DNA of 10,235 bases from an uncultured Eubacteriales bacterium (GTDB lineage Bacteria > Bacillota_A > Clostridia > Oscillospirales > Oscillospiraceae): contig USNH01000012.1 of NCBI GenBank assembly GCA_900556015.1, positions 1 through 10,235 on the forward strand, in the 5' to 3' direction. Under the pieces are notes generated by a model. It saw nothing but the letters and a program-made list of their open reading frames with translations, ran no database searches and was not told the origin of the DNA. The first letter of the stretch is position 1, and every line of letters begins with the position of its first letter. A program made the translations under genes and the position numbers. Shown piece after piece: positions 1-6,711 of the stretch.

Positions 1-29
1 AATTTAATATATGTAAATCGGATGAAACA

Positions 30-404
30 TTACTGCCAAGAGAAAACTATCAGCTTGGCGTTAGCGATTTTGGCGATCCGTATGCCCTCTCTGAACAGCA
101 ACTGCCTGTCGTCGTAGAACGAGCGAGACCTGTTTCCCGCCGTCGAGAATGTTTCGCAGGGCATTCCCGATGATACGATGTCTACGCCGTCCTTCGGTAT
201 ATACGGCAAAATTTGTTCCGCCGTTACATTCCGTATATCGGAATGGATCACGTGCACGTCCGGGTGATTTGCGCTATACGTTTCTACACAGCTTTTAACA
301 CATTCGATTGCGACCAACGTCTGCAGCCCCGCCGCATGAAAACCTGTGCAGATCCCTCCCGCTCCGGAGAAACAATCAATATGGGTCAAGGCCATCTCGT
401 TCAC
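30..404 (-). pseudogene. Truncated DNA (cytosine-5) methyltransferase, N-terminal fragment
   Basis: This is the front part of a C5-cytosine DNA methyltransferase, an enzyme that moves a methyl group from S-adenosylmethionine to cytosine, usually in restriction-modification or as a solitary or phage enzyme. Residues about 11-21 carry motif I (FSGAGG, then TGF), which binds the cofactor. The SSGMPCETFS stretch around residues 79-88 is motif IV, with the catalytic Cys in Pro-Cys near residue 83. The chain stops at 124 residues, whereas family members usually exceed 300; the ENV motif expected right after the IVF at residues 119-121, the target recognition region and the C-terminal motifs are missing. 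I do not see ENV in the other two frames of the last 30 bases. The longest frame starts at a GTG (404), but the ATG at 395 sits about 10 bases behind a GGGAG and is the likelier start. Base composition is near 50% GC, well below its neighbours, which suggests transfer. It could instead be a frameshifted gene continuing left of the window. Confidence 0.85.
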
Positions 405-437
405 GCTCCCTTCTATGCGCTCTCCTATTTCAACCTC

Positions 438-466
438 AGTTTAACATACTCACCCTCTAAATTCAA
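438..466 (-). promoter_or_regulatory. Putative sigma-A promoter of the methyltransferase fragment
   Basis: On the minus strand a TTGAAT (461-466) and a TAAACT (438-443) are separated by exactly 17 bases. Each matches the sigma-A consensus at four of six positions. The site lies about 35-45 bases upstream of the likely start codons, in an AT-richer stretch, so the methyltransferase remnant may still be transcribed. Confidence 0.45.
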
Positions 467-514
467 TACAGACTTAATCCCTTCCCCCCTTCCCTCCCGC
501 TGCATAGAATGGAC

Positions 515-529
515 TGCGGAGCTTCCGCA
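515..529. repeat. Small inverted repeat before the DUF11 gene
   Basis: A six-base perfect inverted repeat, TGCGGA and TCCGCA, with a three-base loop ends eight bases before the ribosome site at 537-545. It could be a leader hairpin or a protein-binding site for the DUF11 gene. A TAGAAT hexamer at 505-510 could be a -10 box for that gene, but I see no convincing -35 in front of it. Nothing else in the 405-552 intergenic stretch stood out. Confidence 0.35.
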
Positions 530-552
530 ACTATACAAGGGAGGTCATTTCT

Positions 553-1407
553 ATGGCAACATTCACCAACCAGGCGCGGCTGACGTACACCGGCGGCAGC
601 GCCGCGTCCAACATTACTGTGGGTGAACTGGTACAGGTGCTCACTGCCGCCAAGACGGCGGTAGTCCCCACCTACCGCCGCGACGGCGCGGTGACGTATC
701 TCATCACCCTCACCAACACCGGCACAACGCCCCTGACGGGTCTCACCGTCACCGATGACCTGGGCGGCTACGCCTTCGGCACGGGCACGCTGTACCCGCT
801 GGCCTACACCGCCGGCTCGGTGCGCTACTATCAGAACGGCGTCCTTCAGGCCGCCCCCACTGTCACCGCCGGCCCGCCGCTGACCGTCACCGGCATCACC
901 GTCCCGGCGGGCGGCGACGTGACCCTGGCCTACGAGGCCACGCCCACCGAGTTCGCGCCCCTGGCCGCCGAGAGCACCGTGGTGAACACCGCCGCCGTCA
1001 CCGGCGCGGGCCTCGCCGACCCCGTCACCGCCACGGAGACGGTGTCCCCCCTGTCCGCCGCCCAGCTCTCCATCACCAAGGCCCTCTCCCCCACCACCGT
1101 CACGGAGAACGGCCAACTCACCTACACCTTCACCGTTCAGAACAGCGGTAGCACCGCGGCGGACGCATCGTCCAACGTGGTCATCACCGACACCTTCGAT
1201 CCCCGCCTCAGCGGCCTGACGGTCACGCTGAACGGCACGGCCCTGACCACCCCGGCCCAGTACACCTACGATGCCGCCACGGGTCTGTTCTCCACGGTGG
1301 CGGGCGTGGTCACTGTCCCGGCGGCCACTATCACTCAGGATGCCGCTACCGGCGCGTATACCGTCGTGCCCGGCACAGCCACCCTCACCGTCACCGGCAC
1401 GGTGTAA
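553..1407 (+). CDS. DUF11 domain-containing protein, leaderless beta-sandwich repeat protein
   Basis: The protein has 284 residues and is built mainly of Thr, Val, Ala and Gly, as expected for beta-sandwich repeats. Two related modules are visible. Residues about 30-165 include VTYLITLTNTGTTPLTGLTVTDDL, given here only as its signature of alternating hydrophobics followed by NTG and TDDL. Residues about 170-284 repeat the pattern with SITKALSP, LTYTFTVQNSG and VVITDTFDP. This matches the DUF11 (conserved repeat, isopeptide-like) family, often found in surface proteins. There is no signal peptide at MATFTNQARLTY, no transmembrane segment and no LPXTG or other anchor, so how or whether it leaves the cell is unclear. 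The start is fixed by AAGGGAGGT at 537-545, seven bases before the ATG. Its base composition fits the host, unlike the methyltransferase to its left. A bidirectional terminator follows 17 bases after the stop. Molecular function is unknown; the domain call is firm. Confidence 0.85.
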   Translation: MATFTNQARLTYTGGSAASNITVGELVQVLTAAKTAVVPTYRRDGAVTYLITLTNTGTTPLTGLTVTDDLGGYAFGTGTLYPLAYTAGSVRYYQNGVLQAAPTVTAGPPLTVTGITVPAGGDVTLAYEATPTEFAPLAAESTVVNTAAVTGAGLADPVTATETVSPLSAAQLSITKALSPTTVTENGQLTYTFTVQNSGSTAADASSNVVITDTFDPRLSGLTVTLNGTALTTPAQYTYDAATGLFSTVAGVVTVPAATITQDAATGAYTVVPGTATLTVTGTV

Positions 1408-1424
1408 ACCCCGATCTCCCCGCG

Positions 1425-1457
1425 AAAAAAGAGACGGCTTCCCGCCGTCTCTTTTTT
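1425..1457. terminator. Bidirectional intrinsic terminator between DUF11 gene and ftsK
   Basis: GAGACGGC (1431-1438) pairs with GCCGTCTC (1444-1451) across a five-base loop, and six A (1425-1430) mirror six T (1452-1457). Read on the plus strand it ends the DUF11 transcript. Read on the minus strand it follows the ftsK stop codon (1459-1461) by one base and ends the uppP-ftsK transcript. Confidence 0.92.
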
Positions 1458-1458
1458 C

Positions 1459-4017
1459 TTATTCCAATGCGTCATGGCTCTCGAACACGTCACTGATCGA
1501 CCCGTAGGGATCGGCGGGCCGCACCGGCTCAGGCGCAGCGCCCTTGGCCATTTGCAGCTCCTGCCACTTCTCTCGCGTGATGAGCAGCTGCCGGGGCTTC
1601 GAACCCTCGAACGGCCCGACGTACCCCCGCTCCTCCATCTGATCCACCAGCCGCGCCGCCCGGGAATACCCCAGCTTCAGCCGCCGCTGGAGCATGGACA
1701 CGGATGCCTGGCCTGTCTCCAGCACCACCTCCACGGCGGCGGCAAGCAGCTCGTCCACCTCCTCGCCGTCCTGGCTGTTGTCCGCCGGGGCGTTCTTGCT
1801 CCCCTTGTCCGCCTTGGCGTCCACGGCCTGCTGGATCTTCTCGATGACATCCTGATCGTAGTGCGCCTCACCGGCGGCATTCTTCACGAAGCTCACCACC
1901 CGGTCGATCTCCTCCGGCGTGATGAAGCACCCCTGCACACGGGTGGGCTTGGCGTCACCCAGGGGGAAATACAGCATATCGCCCTTGCCCACCAGCTTCT
2001 CCGCGCCGGTGGTGTCCAAAATGATGCGGGACTCCATGGAGCTGGCCACAGCGAAGGCGATGCGGCTGGGGATGTTGGCCTTCATCAGGCCGGTGATCAC
2101 GTCGGCGGAGGGCCGCTGCGTGGCGATGACCAGATGCATCCCGGCGGCGCGTCCCATCTGCGCCACCCGGCAGATGGACTCCTCCACCTCCTTGGCGGCC
2201 ACCAGCATCAGGTCGGCCAGCTCGTCGATGACCACCACCACCGTGGGCAGCTTCTTCACGTCCTCGTCCGTCTCCGCCAGGGCGTTGTATCCCGCCAGAT
2301 CCTTCACGCCCTTCTCCGAGAACATCTTGTACCGCTTCATCATCTCGAACACCGCCCACTGCAACGCCCCGGCGGCCTTCTTCGGGTCTGTCACCACCGG
2401 GATCAGCAGATGGGGGATGCCGTTGTACGGCGCAAGCTCCACCATCTTGGGGTCTACCATGATGAACCGCACCTCGTCCGGCGTGGACTTATAGAGCAAA
2501 CTCACGATCAGCGAGTTGGTACACACGGACTTGCCCGAGCCGGTCGTACCGGCGATGAGCACATGGGGCAGCCGTGCGATGTTGCCCACGATGTTGTTGC
2601 CGCCGATGTCCTTGCCCACGGCGAAGGCCACGGGGGACGGATGCTGCGTGAACTCCCGCGACTCGATCACGTCCCGGATACGCACGGCGGTCACGGTCTT
2701 GTTGGGCACCTCGATGCCCACGGCGGAGATCTTGTTGGGCACAGGCGCGATACGCACGCCGCTGGCGCCCAGCGCCAGGGCGATGTCGTCGCTCAGATTG
2801 GTGATCTTGCTCAGCTTCACGCCCTGATCCAGCGTGAACTCATACCGGGTCACGCTGGGCCCGTGGATGACCTCTCCGGCCTTGGCGTCTACGCCGAAGG
2901 AACGCAGCGTCTCCGCCAGCCGCCGGGAGTTGTTCCGCAGCTCCGCGCCCACCTCGGTATAGTTGCCGCCCCGGTTCTCCTCCAGCAGCGTGATGGGCGG
3001 GTAGTGATACGTCTCCTCCCCCTGGGCCAGCTCCTCCTCGATGGCCTGGCTGACCTCCTGGGCCGCCGTCTCCACCTCCTGCTGCAGCTGCGCCTTCTTC
3101 TGCTTGTCGCTGACGGGCTTTTTCGGCGCGGGCGGCTCGGTGGCGGCCTCCGCCGCCTTCTCCTCCGGCATATCGCCGATGGGCCTGGGCGCAGGCGCAG
3201 GCCCGCCCCGCAGCACCTCGTCCGGCGTGCGTACATCGTCGCCCTTCCGGGCGAAGAACGTTTTCACCGGCGGCAGCGTGTCCGGGTCTGTGCCGGGCCG
3301 CTCGCCGTCCAGGGGTATGTCGATGTTGGGCCGCTTCCTGGCGGATTTTGCCGCCTTCTTCGCGGGCTTCTCCTCCGCCGGCGCGGTGAAGCCGGCGGGC
3401 ACGTCGTCCTCGCCGTCCTCGTCCTCCTCCGCCCGTAGGCTCTCCCGATAGGTACGCATCCGCTCCGCCGCCTCCTGGGGCGTCATGTGCAGTGCCCCCA
3501 GCAGCGCGGCCAGCAGCAGCACGATGGTCAAAATGACGGTCACGACCTTACTCAGCAGCGCCGTGCCGCCCACGGCCAGCGTCCCGGCCAGCACGCCGCC
3601 GCAGCGCAGCGCCTGCCCGTCGGCCCAAAACCGGCTTACGAACCCGGCGGACAGGTCATACGTCCCGCTGCACAGCAGCAGATGGCACAGTGTGCCCACC
3701 AGCAGCGGCAGCACCGCCACGCACACCGTCCGCAGGATCACCGGGCGGCCCTTGTGCCCCAGCTGGATACAGGCAATGACCGCCAGTGCCGGCGCGGTCA
3801 GATAATATCCGTAGCCCAGCGCCCCCCGCAGCACCTTGGCCGTGAACGTCAGCAGCAGCGCGTCCACGTTGAAATAGCTCACCAAAATGCACAGCGCCAG
3901 CAGGGCGCACACCACGCCGCCCACGATGCGGGCGGCGGCGTTATAGGCGGGCGGCTCGGGCTGGGACACCGCCTTGCGCCCCTTGCCGCCGCTGTTTTTC
4001 TTCTGTGTCGATGCCAT
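1459..4017 (-). CDS. ftsK: DNA translocase FtsK/SpoIIIE
   Basis: This 852-residue protein is a septum-located, ATP-driven motor that pumps chromosomal DNA across the closing division or sporulation septum. The N-terminus has about four hydrophobic membrane segments (roughly residues 31-50, 70-88, 94-116 and 140-176). A charged, Pro- and Ala-rich linker follows to about residue 335. The motor comes next: Walker A GTTGSGKS at 490-497, Walker B VVVVIDEL at 593-600, and the conserved QMGRAAGMHLVIATQRPS segment at about 619-637. A winged-helix gamma domain at about 755-815 (LLAAAVEVV, then RRLKLGYSRAARLVDQMEERG) would read polarity sequences on the chromosome. Length and domain order are normal for the family; a short tail of about 37 residues follows the gamma domain. 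The ATG at 4017 has GAGG six bases upstream, and this ribosome site overlaps the uppP stop codon, so translation is probably coupled. It could be named spoIIIE if the host sporulates; sequence alone does not separate the two names. Confidence 0.97.
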   Translation of the reverse strand: MASTQKKNSGGKGRKAVSQPEPPAYNAAARIVGGVVCALLALCILVSYFNVDALLLTFTAKVLRGALGYGYYLTAPALAVIACIQLGHKGRPVILRTVCVAVLPLLVGTLCHLLLCSGTYDLSAGFVSRFWADGQALRCGGVLAGTLAVGGTALLSKVVTVILTIVLLLAALLGALHMTPQEAAERMRTYRESLRAEEDEDGEDDVPAGFTAPAEEKPAKKAAKSARKRPNIDIPLDGERPGTDPDTLPPVKTFFARKGDDVRTPDEVLRGGPAPAPRPIGDMPEEKAAEAATEPPAPKKPVSDKQKKAQLQQEVETAAQEVSQAIEEELAQGEETYHYPPITLLEENRGGNYTEVGAELRNNSRRLAETLRSFGVDAKAGEVIHGPSVTRYEFTLDQGVKLSKITNLSDDIALALGASGVRIAPVPNKISAVGIEVPNKTVTAVRIRDVIESREFTQHPSPVAFAVGKDIGGNNIVGNIARLPHVLIAGTTGSGKSVCTNSLIVSLLYKSTPDEVRFIMVDPKMVELAPYNGIPHLLIPVVTDPKKAAGALQWAVFEMMKRYKMFSEKGVKDLAGYNALAETDEDVKKLPTVVVVIDELADLMLVAAKEVEESICRVAQMGRAAGMHLVIATQRPSADVITGLMKANIPSRIAFAVASSMESRIILDTTGAEKLVGKGDMLYFPLGDAKPTRVQGCFITPEEIDRVVSFVKNAAGEAHYDQDVIEKIQQAVDAKADKGSKNAPADNSQDGEEVDELLAAAVEVVLETGQASVSMLQRRLKLGYSRAARLVDQMEERGYVGPFEGSKPRQLLITREKWQELQMAKGAAPEPVRPADPYGSISDVFESHDALE

Positions 4018-4028
4018 AGATTACCTCA
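4018..4028 (-). promoter_or_regulatory. ftsK ribosome site overlapping the uppP stop codon
   Basis: On the minus strand the TGA stop of uppP (4028-4026) forms the first part of TGAGGT, the ribosome site for ftsK, six bases before its ATG. This arrangement is typical of translational coupling and supports a uppP-ftsK operon. Confidence 0.8.
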
Positions 4029-4859
4029 CTTCACGGCCTGCAAAACCAGCGTCAGCACGCCCACCGCCCAGCAGTAATAGGCGAACGCGCCGAACCGGCC
4101 CTTCTCGGCCACATACTTCAGCAGCCGGATGCACGCATACCCCACCACGGCGGCGGTGACAACGCCCACCAGGTACATGGGCACCTCCGCGGTGTTGATG
4201 CCCGCTGCCGCCGCGTCGCCGATGGACAAAATGTTCGCGCCCAAAATGGCGGGGATACTCAGCAAAAACGAAAACCGCACGGCGAACTGCCGCTCATAGC
4301 CCACGAAGCACCCGGCGGTGATGGTCATGCCGGATCGGGACACACCGGGCAGCGTGGCCAGCGCCTGACCCACGCCCACCAGCAGCGCGTCCAGCCACGT
4401 GGCGCTGCGCTCCGTTTTCCGGCCCTTCCGCACGCCGTCGCACACGAACAGCAGCAGGCCGGTAAAGATCAGCGCCCCGCCCACGAAGAACATATTGTCG
4501 CTCAGCCCCTGCACCGCCTTGCGGATGGGCAGCACGGCGAACAGTGGCAGCGTGCCCACGACGATCAGCAGTATCAGCCGCCGCGCCGGCGGCACGGGCG
4601 TAGGCGTGGTGCGGTGTACCAGATCGCCGATGCCCCGGAAGAACTCCACCACCATGTCGCAGATCTCGTGCCAATAGGCGGCGAACACCGCCACCAGCGT
4701 GCCCAAATGCAGCAGCACGTCGAAAAACTCCGGCACGCTCCCCGCCTGGGACATCCCCAGCAGATTCTGCGCGATGGCCAAATGGCCGGAGCTGGAGATG
4801 GGCAGGAACTCCGCCACGCCCTGTATCAGCCCCAGCAAAAATGCGGTAAAATAGGTCAT
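4026..4859 (-). CDS. uppP: Undecaprenyl-diphosphatase UppP (BacA family)
   Basis: This 277-residue integral membrane enzyme removes a phosphate from undecaprenyl pyrophosphate, recycling the lipid carrier used for peptidoglycan and other wall polymers; extra copies give bacitracin resistance. The family signature is seen at residues 13-27: Q13, E17, then FLPISSSGHL with H26. The second signature, PGVSRSGMT at 171-179, holds the conserved Arg175. The rest is a series of hydrophobic helices, and the length is usual. The start is the ATG at 4859, because GAGAGGTG (4867-4874) stands seven bases before it and MTYFTAFLLGLIQG is a typical family beginning. An in-frame extension to 5012 is hydrophilic, unlike the family, and would cross the promoter. 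It is the first gene of an operon with ftsK. Pairing a wall-lipid recycling enzyme with a septal DNA pump fits a shared link to division, but this is an inference. Confidence 0.96.
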   Translation of the reverse strand: MTYFTAFLLGLIQGVAEFLPISSSGHLAIAQNLLGMSQAGSVPEFFDVLLHLGTLVAVFAAYWHEICDMVVEFFRGIGDLVHRTTPTPVPPARRLILLIVVGTLPLFAVLPIRKAVQGLSDNMFFVGGALIFTGLLLFVCDGVRKGRKTERSATWLDALLVGVGQALATLPGVSRSGMTITAGCFVGYERQFAVRFSFLLSIPAILGANILSIGDAAAAGINTAEVPMYLVGVVTAAVVGYACIRLLKYVAEKGRFGAFAYYCWAVGVLTLVLQAVK

Positions 4860-4866
4860 TATGTCA

Positions 4867-4874
4867 CACCTCTC
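4867..4874 (-). promoter_or_regulatory. Ribosome site deciding the uppP start
   Basis: GAGAGGTG on the minus strand lies seven bases before the ATG at 4859. No comparable site precedes the longer alternative start at 5012, so the shorter protein is preferred. Confidence 0.8.
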
Positions 4875-4953
4875 GACAATTTTCATATACGAACCGTAGT
4901 ATTTCGTCAGATTTCTACCGTCCGTAATCGCCAATTCATTCCGATACAGGGAA

Positions 4954-4962
4954 AGTATACCA
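4954..4962 (-). promoter_or_regulatory. Putative extended -10 promoter of the uppP-ftsK operon
   Basis: On the minus strand TGG followed by TATACT gives an extended -10 element. No good -35 box is found 16-18 bases upstream, which is tolerated for extended -10 promoters. It predicts a leader of roughly 90 bases before uppP. Confidence 0.55.
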
Positions 4963-5027
4963 CACCCGCCGCCGAAATACCACCCTTTCTTTCCCGCCCC
5001 GCACGCCTCCATTCTGCGCTTTCCCGG

Positions 5028-5056
5028 TTGCCGTCCCCGGTCAAACGTGGTATACT
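5028..5056 (+). promoter_or_regulatory. Sigma-A promoter of the beta-CASP nuclease gene
   Basis: TTGCCG (5028-5033), a 17-base spacer and TATACT (5051-5056) make a well-spaced promoter, with TGG just before the -10 giving an extended element. It lies about 48 bases upstream of the ATG at 5104 and would drive the nuclease and the methyltransferase behind it. Confidence 0.75.
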
Positions 5057-5090
5057 ATGCTTATCAGTATGATCCCAACCTACACAGAAA

Positions 5091-5095
5091 AGGAG
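5091..5095 (+). promoter_or_regulatory. Ribosome site deciding the beta-CASP gene start
   Basis: AGGAG stands eight bases before the ATG at 5104. This rules in favour of the start giving MKLRFYGADRC, which is also how related proteins begin. Confidence 0.85.
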
Positions 5096-5103
5096 TTTCC
5101 GCC

Positions 5104-6708
5104 ATGAAGCTGCGCTTTTACGGCGCTGACCGGTGTGTCACCGGCAGCTGCCACTGCCTCGAGGTCAACGGCAAAAATATCCTGGTGGACTGCGGCTTGC
5201 AGCAGGGCCGGGACGAGGTGGACAACACCACGCTGCCCTTCCACCCCGGCAGCATCGATGCGGTGCTGGTGACCCACGCCCACATCGACCACTCAGGCCG
5301 CATCCCCATGCTCATCAAAAACGGCTTCCAGGGCCGCATCATCACCACCCGGCTCACGGCGAACCTGCTGGACATCATGCTCCAGGACTCCGCCCACATC
5401 CAGGAGCAGGACGCGGAGTATCAGAACCGCAAGAACAAGCGGGCGGGCCGCCCCGAGGTGCAGCCCATCTACACCGTGGCCGACGCTCTGCGGGTGCGGG
5501 AGTTTGTGCAGACCTGCGAATATGGCCAAACGGTGCAGATCACCGATGACGTGACGGCGGAGTTCATCGATGCCGGCCACCTGCTGGGCTCTGCCAGCAT
5601 CCGCCTGACCTGCCGCGAGGGCGATGAGACCCGCACCATCGTGTTCTCCGGCGACATCGGCAACGTGGACCAGCCCATCATCCGCGACCCCCAGTTCTTC
5701 GACAAGGCCGACTATGTCCTCATGGAGTCCACCTACGGCGACCGCAACCACACCGAGGTCTGGAGCTACACCGATGAGCTGGCTCAGATCATCGACGAGA
5801 CCATCGCCAAGGGCGGCAACGTGGTCATCCCCTCCTTCGCCGTGGGCCGCACCCAGGAGCTGCTCTACTTCATCCGCGAGATCAAGGACAAGGGCCTGGT
5901 CAAGTCCATGCCCAACTTCCCCGTGTACGTGGACAGTCCCCTGGCCAAAAAGGCCACCACCATCTTCTGCGGCGACCTGCACGGCTATCTGGACGACAAC
6001 GCCCTGGCTCTGGTGCAGGACGGCACCCACATGTTCAACTTCTCCGGCCTCCACCTGACGGAGACGGTGGAGGAGTCCAAGCTGCTGAACATGGACAAAT
6101 CCCCCAAGGTCATCATCTCCGCCAGCGGTATGTGCGACGCGGGCCGCATCCGCCACCACCTGAAATACAACCTGTGGCGCGGCGACAGCGCCGTGGTGTT
6201 CGTGGGCTTCCAGTCCCCCGGCACGCTGGGCCGCACCCTGCTGGACGGCGCGCCCAGCGTCAAGCTCTTCGGCGAGGACATCGCCGTCCGCGCCAAGATC
6301 GTCAACTTCCAGGGCCTCAGCTCCCACGCCGACCACGACCATCTCGTGGACTGGGTCAAGCACTTCAACCCGGCCCAGACCATCCACGTGTTCGTGGTAC
6401 ACGGCGACCGTGAGGTCGCCCCGGTGTTCGCCGACACGGTGAAAAACCTGGGCTTTGCCGCCCACGCACCCCAGTACACCGAGGAGTACGACCTGCTGGC
6501 CGACCGTCAGCTCTCCCCCGGCTACCTGCCCGAGCGCAAGACCCGTCCCTACGACGGCGCGCCCAAGGCCACCCCTGCCTATCAGAAGCTGGTGCAGCTG
6601 GGCGATATGCTCATCGGCCTCATCCGCCGCAGCAAGGGCCGGGACAACAAGACGCTGGCCGCCTTCGCCGATGCCCTCAGCAAGGTCATCAGCAAGTTCG
6701 AGTTCTGA
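5104..6708 (+). CDS. Beta-CASP metallo-beta-lactamase-fold RNase (YSH1/CPSF-73-like)
   Basis: This 534-residue cytoplasmic protein belongs to the metallo-beta-lactamase fold with an inserted beta-CASP domain, the group containing RNase J and the eukaryotic mRNA 3'-end nuclease CPSF-73 (COG1236 type). Zinc-binding motifs are visible: HAHIDH at residues 58-63, the His of GHLLGSA at about 159, and the Asp of FSGDIG at about 184. The beta-CASP motifs follow: ESTYGDR at 208-214, the GMCDAGRIRHHL segment at about 342-353, and SSHADH at 406-411, where the His is the residue usually linked to RNA rather than DNA substrates. DSPLAKK at about 277-283 is also typical. The ATG at 5104 is chosen because AGGAG (5091-5095) lies eight bases upstream; an in-frame ATG at 5047 lies inside the promoter. 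It is likely co-transcribed with the downstream rRNA methyltransferase, which suits a role in RNA processing. The actual substrate is unknown. Confidence 0.93.
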   Translation: MKLRFYGADRCVTGSCHCLEVNGKNILVDCGLQQGRDEVDNTTLPFHPGSIDAVLVTHAHIDHSGRIPMLIKNGFQGRIITTRLTANLLDIMLQDSAHIQEQDAEYQNRKNKRAGRPEVQPIYTVADALRVREFVQTCEYGQTVQITDDVTAEFIDAGHLLGSASIRLTCREGDETRTIVFSGDIGNVDQPIIRDPQFFDKADYVLMESTYGDRNHTEVWSYTDELAQIIDETIAKGGNVVIPSFAVGRTQELLYFIREIKDKGLVKSMPNFPVYVDSPLAKKATTIFCGDLHGYLDDNALALVQDGTHMFNFSGLHLTETVEESKLLNMDKSPKVIISASGMCDAGRIRHHLKYNLWRGDSAVVFVGFQSPGTLGRTLLDGAPSVKLFGEDIAVRAKIVNFQGLSSHADHDHLVDWVKHFNPAQTIHVFVVHGDREVAPVFADTVKNLGFAAHAPQYTEEYDLLADRQLSPGYLPERKTRPYDGAPKATPAYQKLVQLGDMLIGLIRRSKGRDNKTLAAFADALSKVISKFEF

Positions 6709-6711
6709 GCC

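Noticed and set aside
463..1116. A Gly-rich minus-strand frame opposite the DUF11 gene
   Set aside because: It is a low-complexity mirror of Thr- and Pro-coding repeats in the DUF11 gene and covers its ribosome site and terminator-bounded unit.
1474..3438. A 654-codon open frame on the plus strand opposite ftsK
   Set aside because: It is antisense to an unmistakable FtsK, is rich in His, Arg, Leu and Gly as shadows of GC-rich genes are, and has no family-like motif.
4860..5012. Longer uppP start at 5012
   Set aside because: It would add about 51 residues unlike the family, cross the predicted promoter and lack a ribosome site; the ATG at 4859 has one.
5047..5103. Longer beta-CASP gene start at 5047
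   Set aside because: The ATG at 5047 lies in the -10 region of the promoter; AGGAG precedes the ATG at 5104.
5293..6465. A 390-codon minus-strand frame opposite the beta-CASP gene, and the similar 401-codon frame at 6760-7965 opposite rlmD
   Set aside because: Both are antisense shadows rich in Gly, Val, Ala and His with no domain signature.
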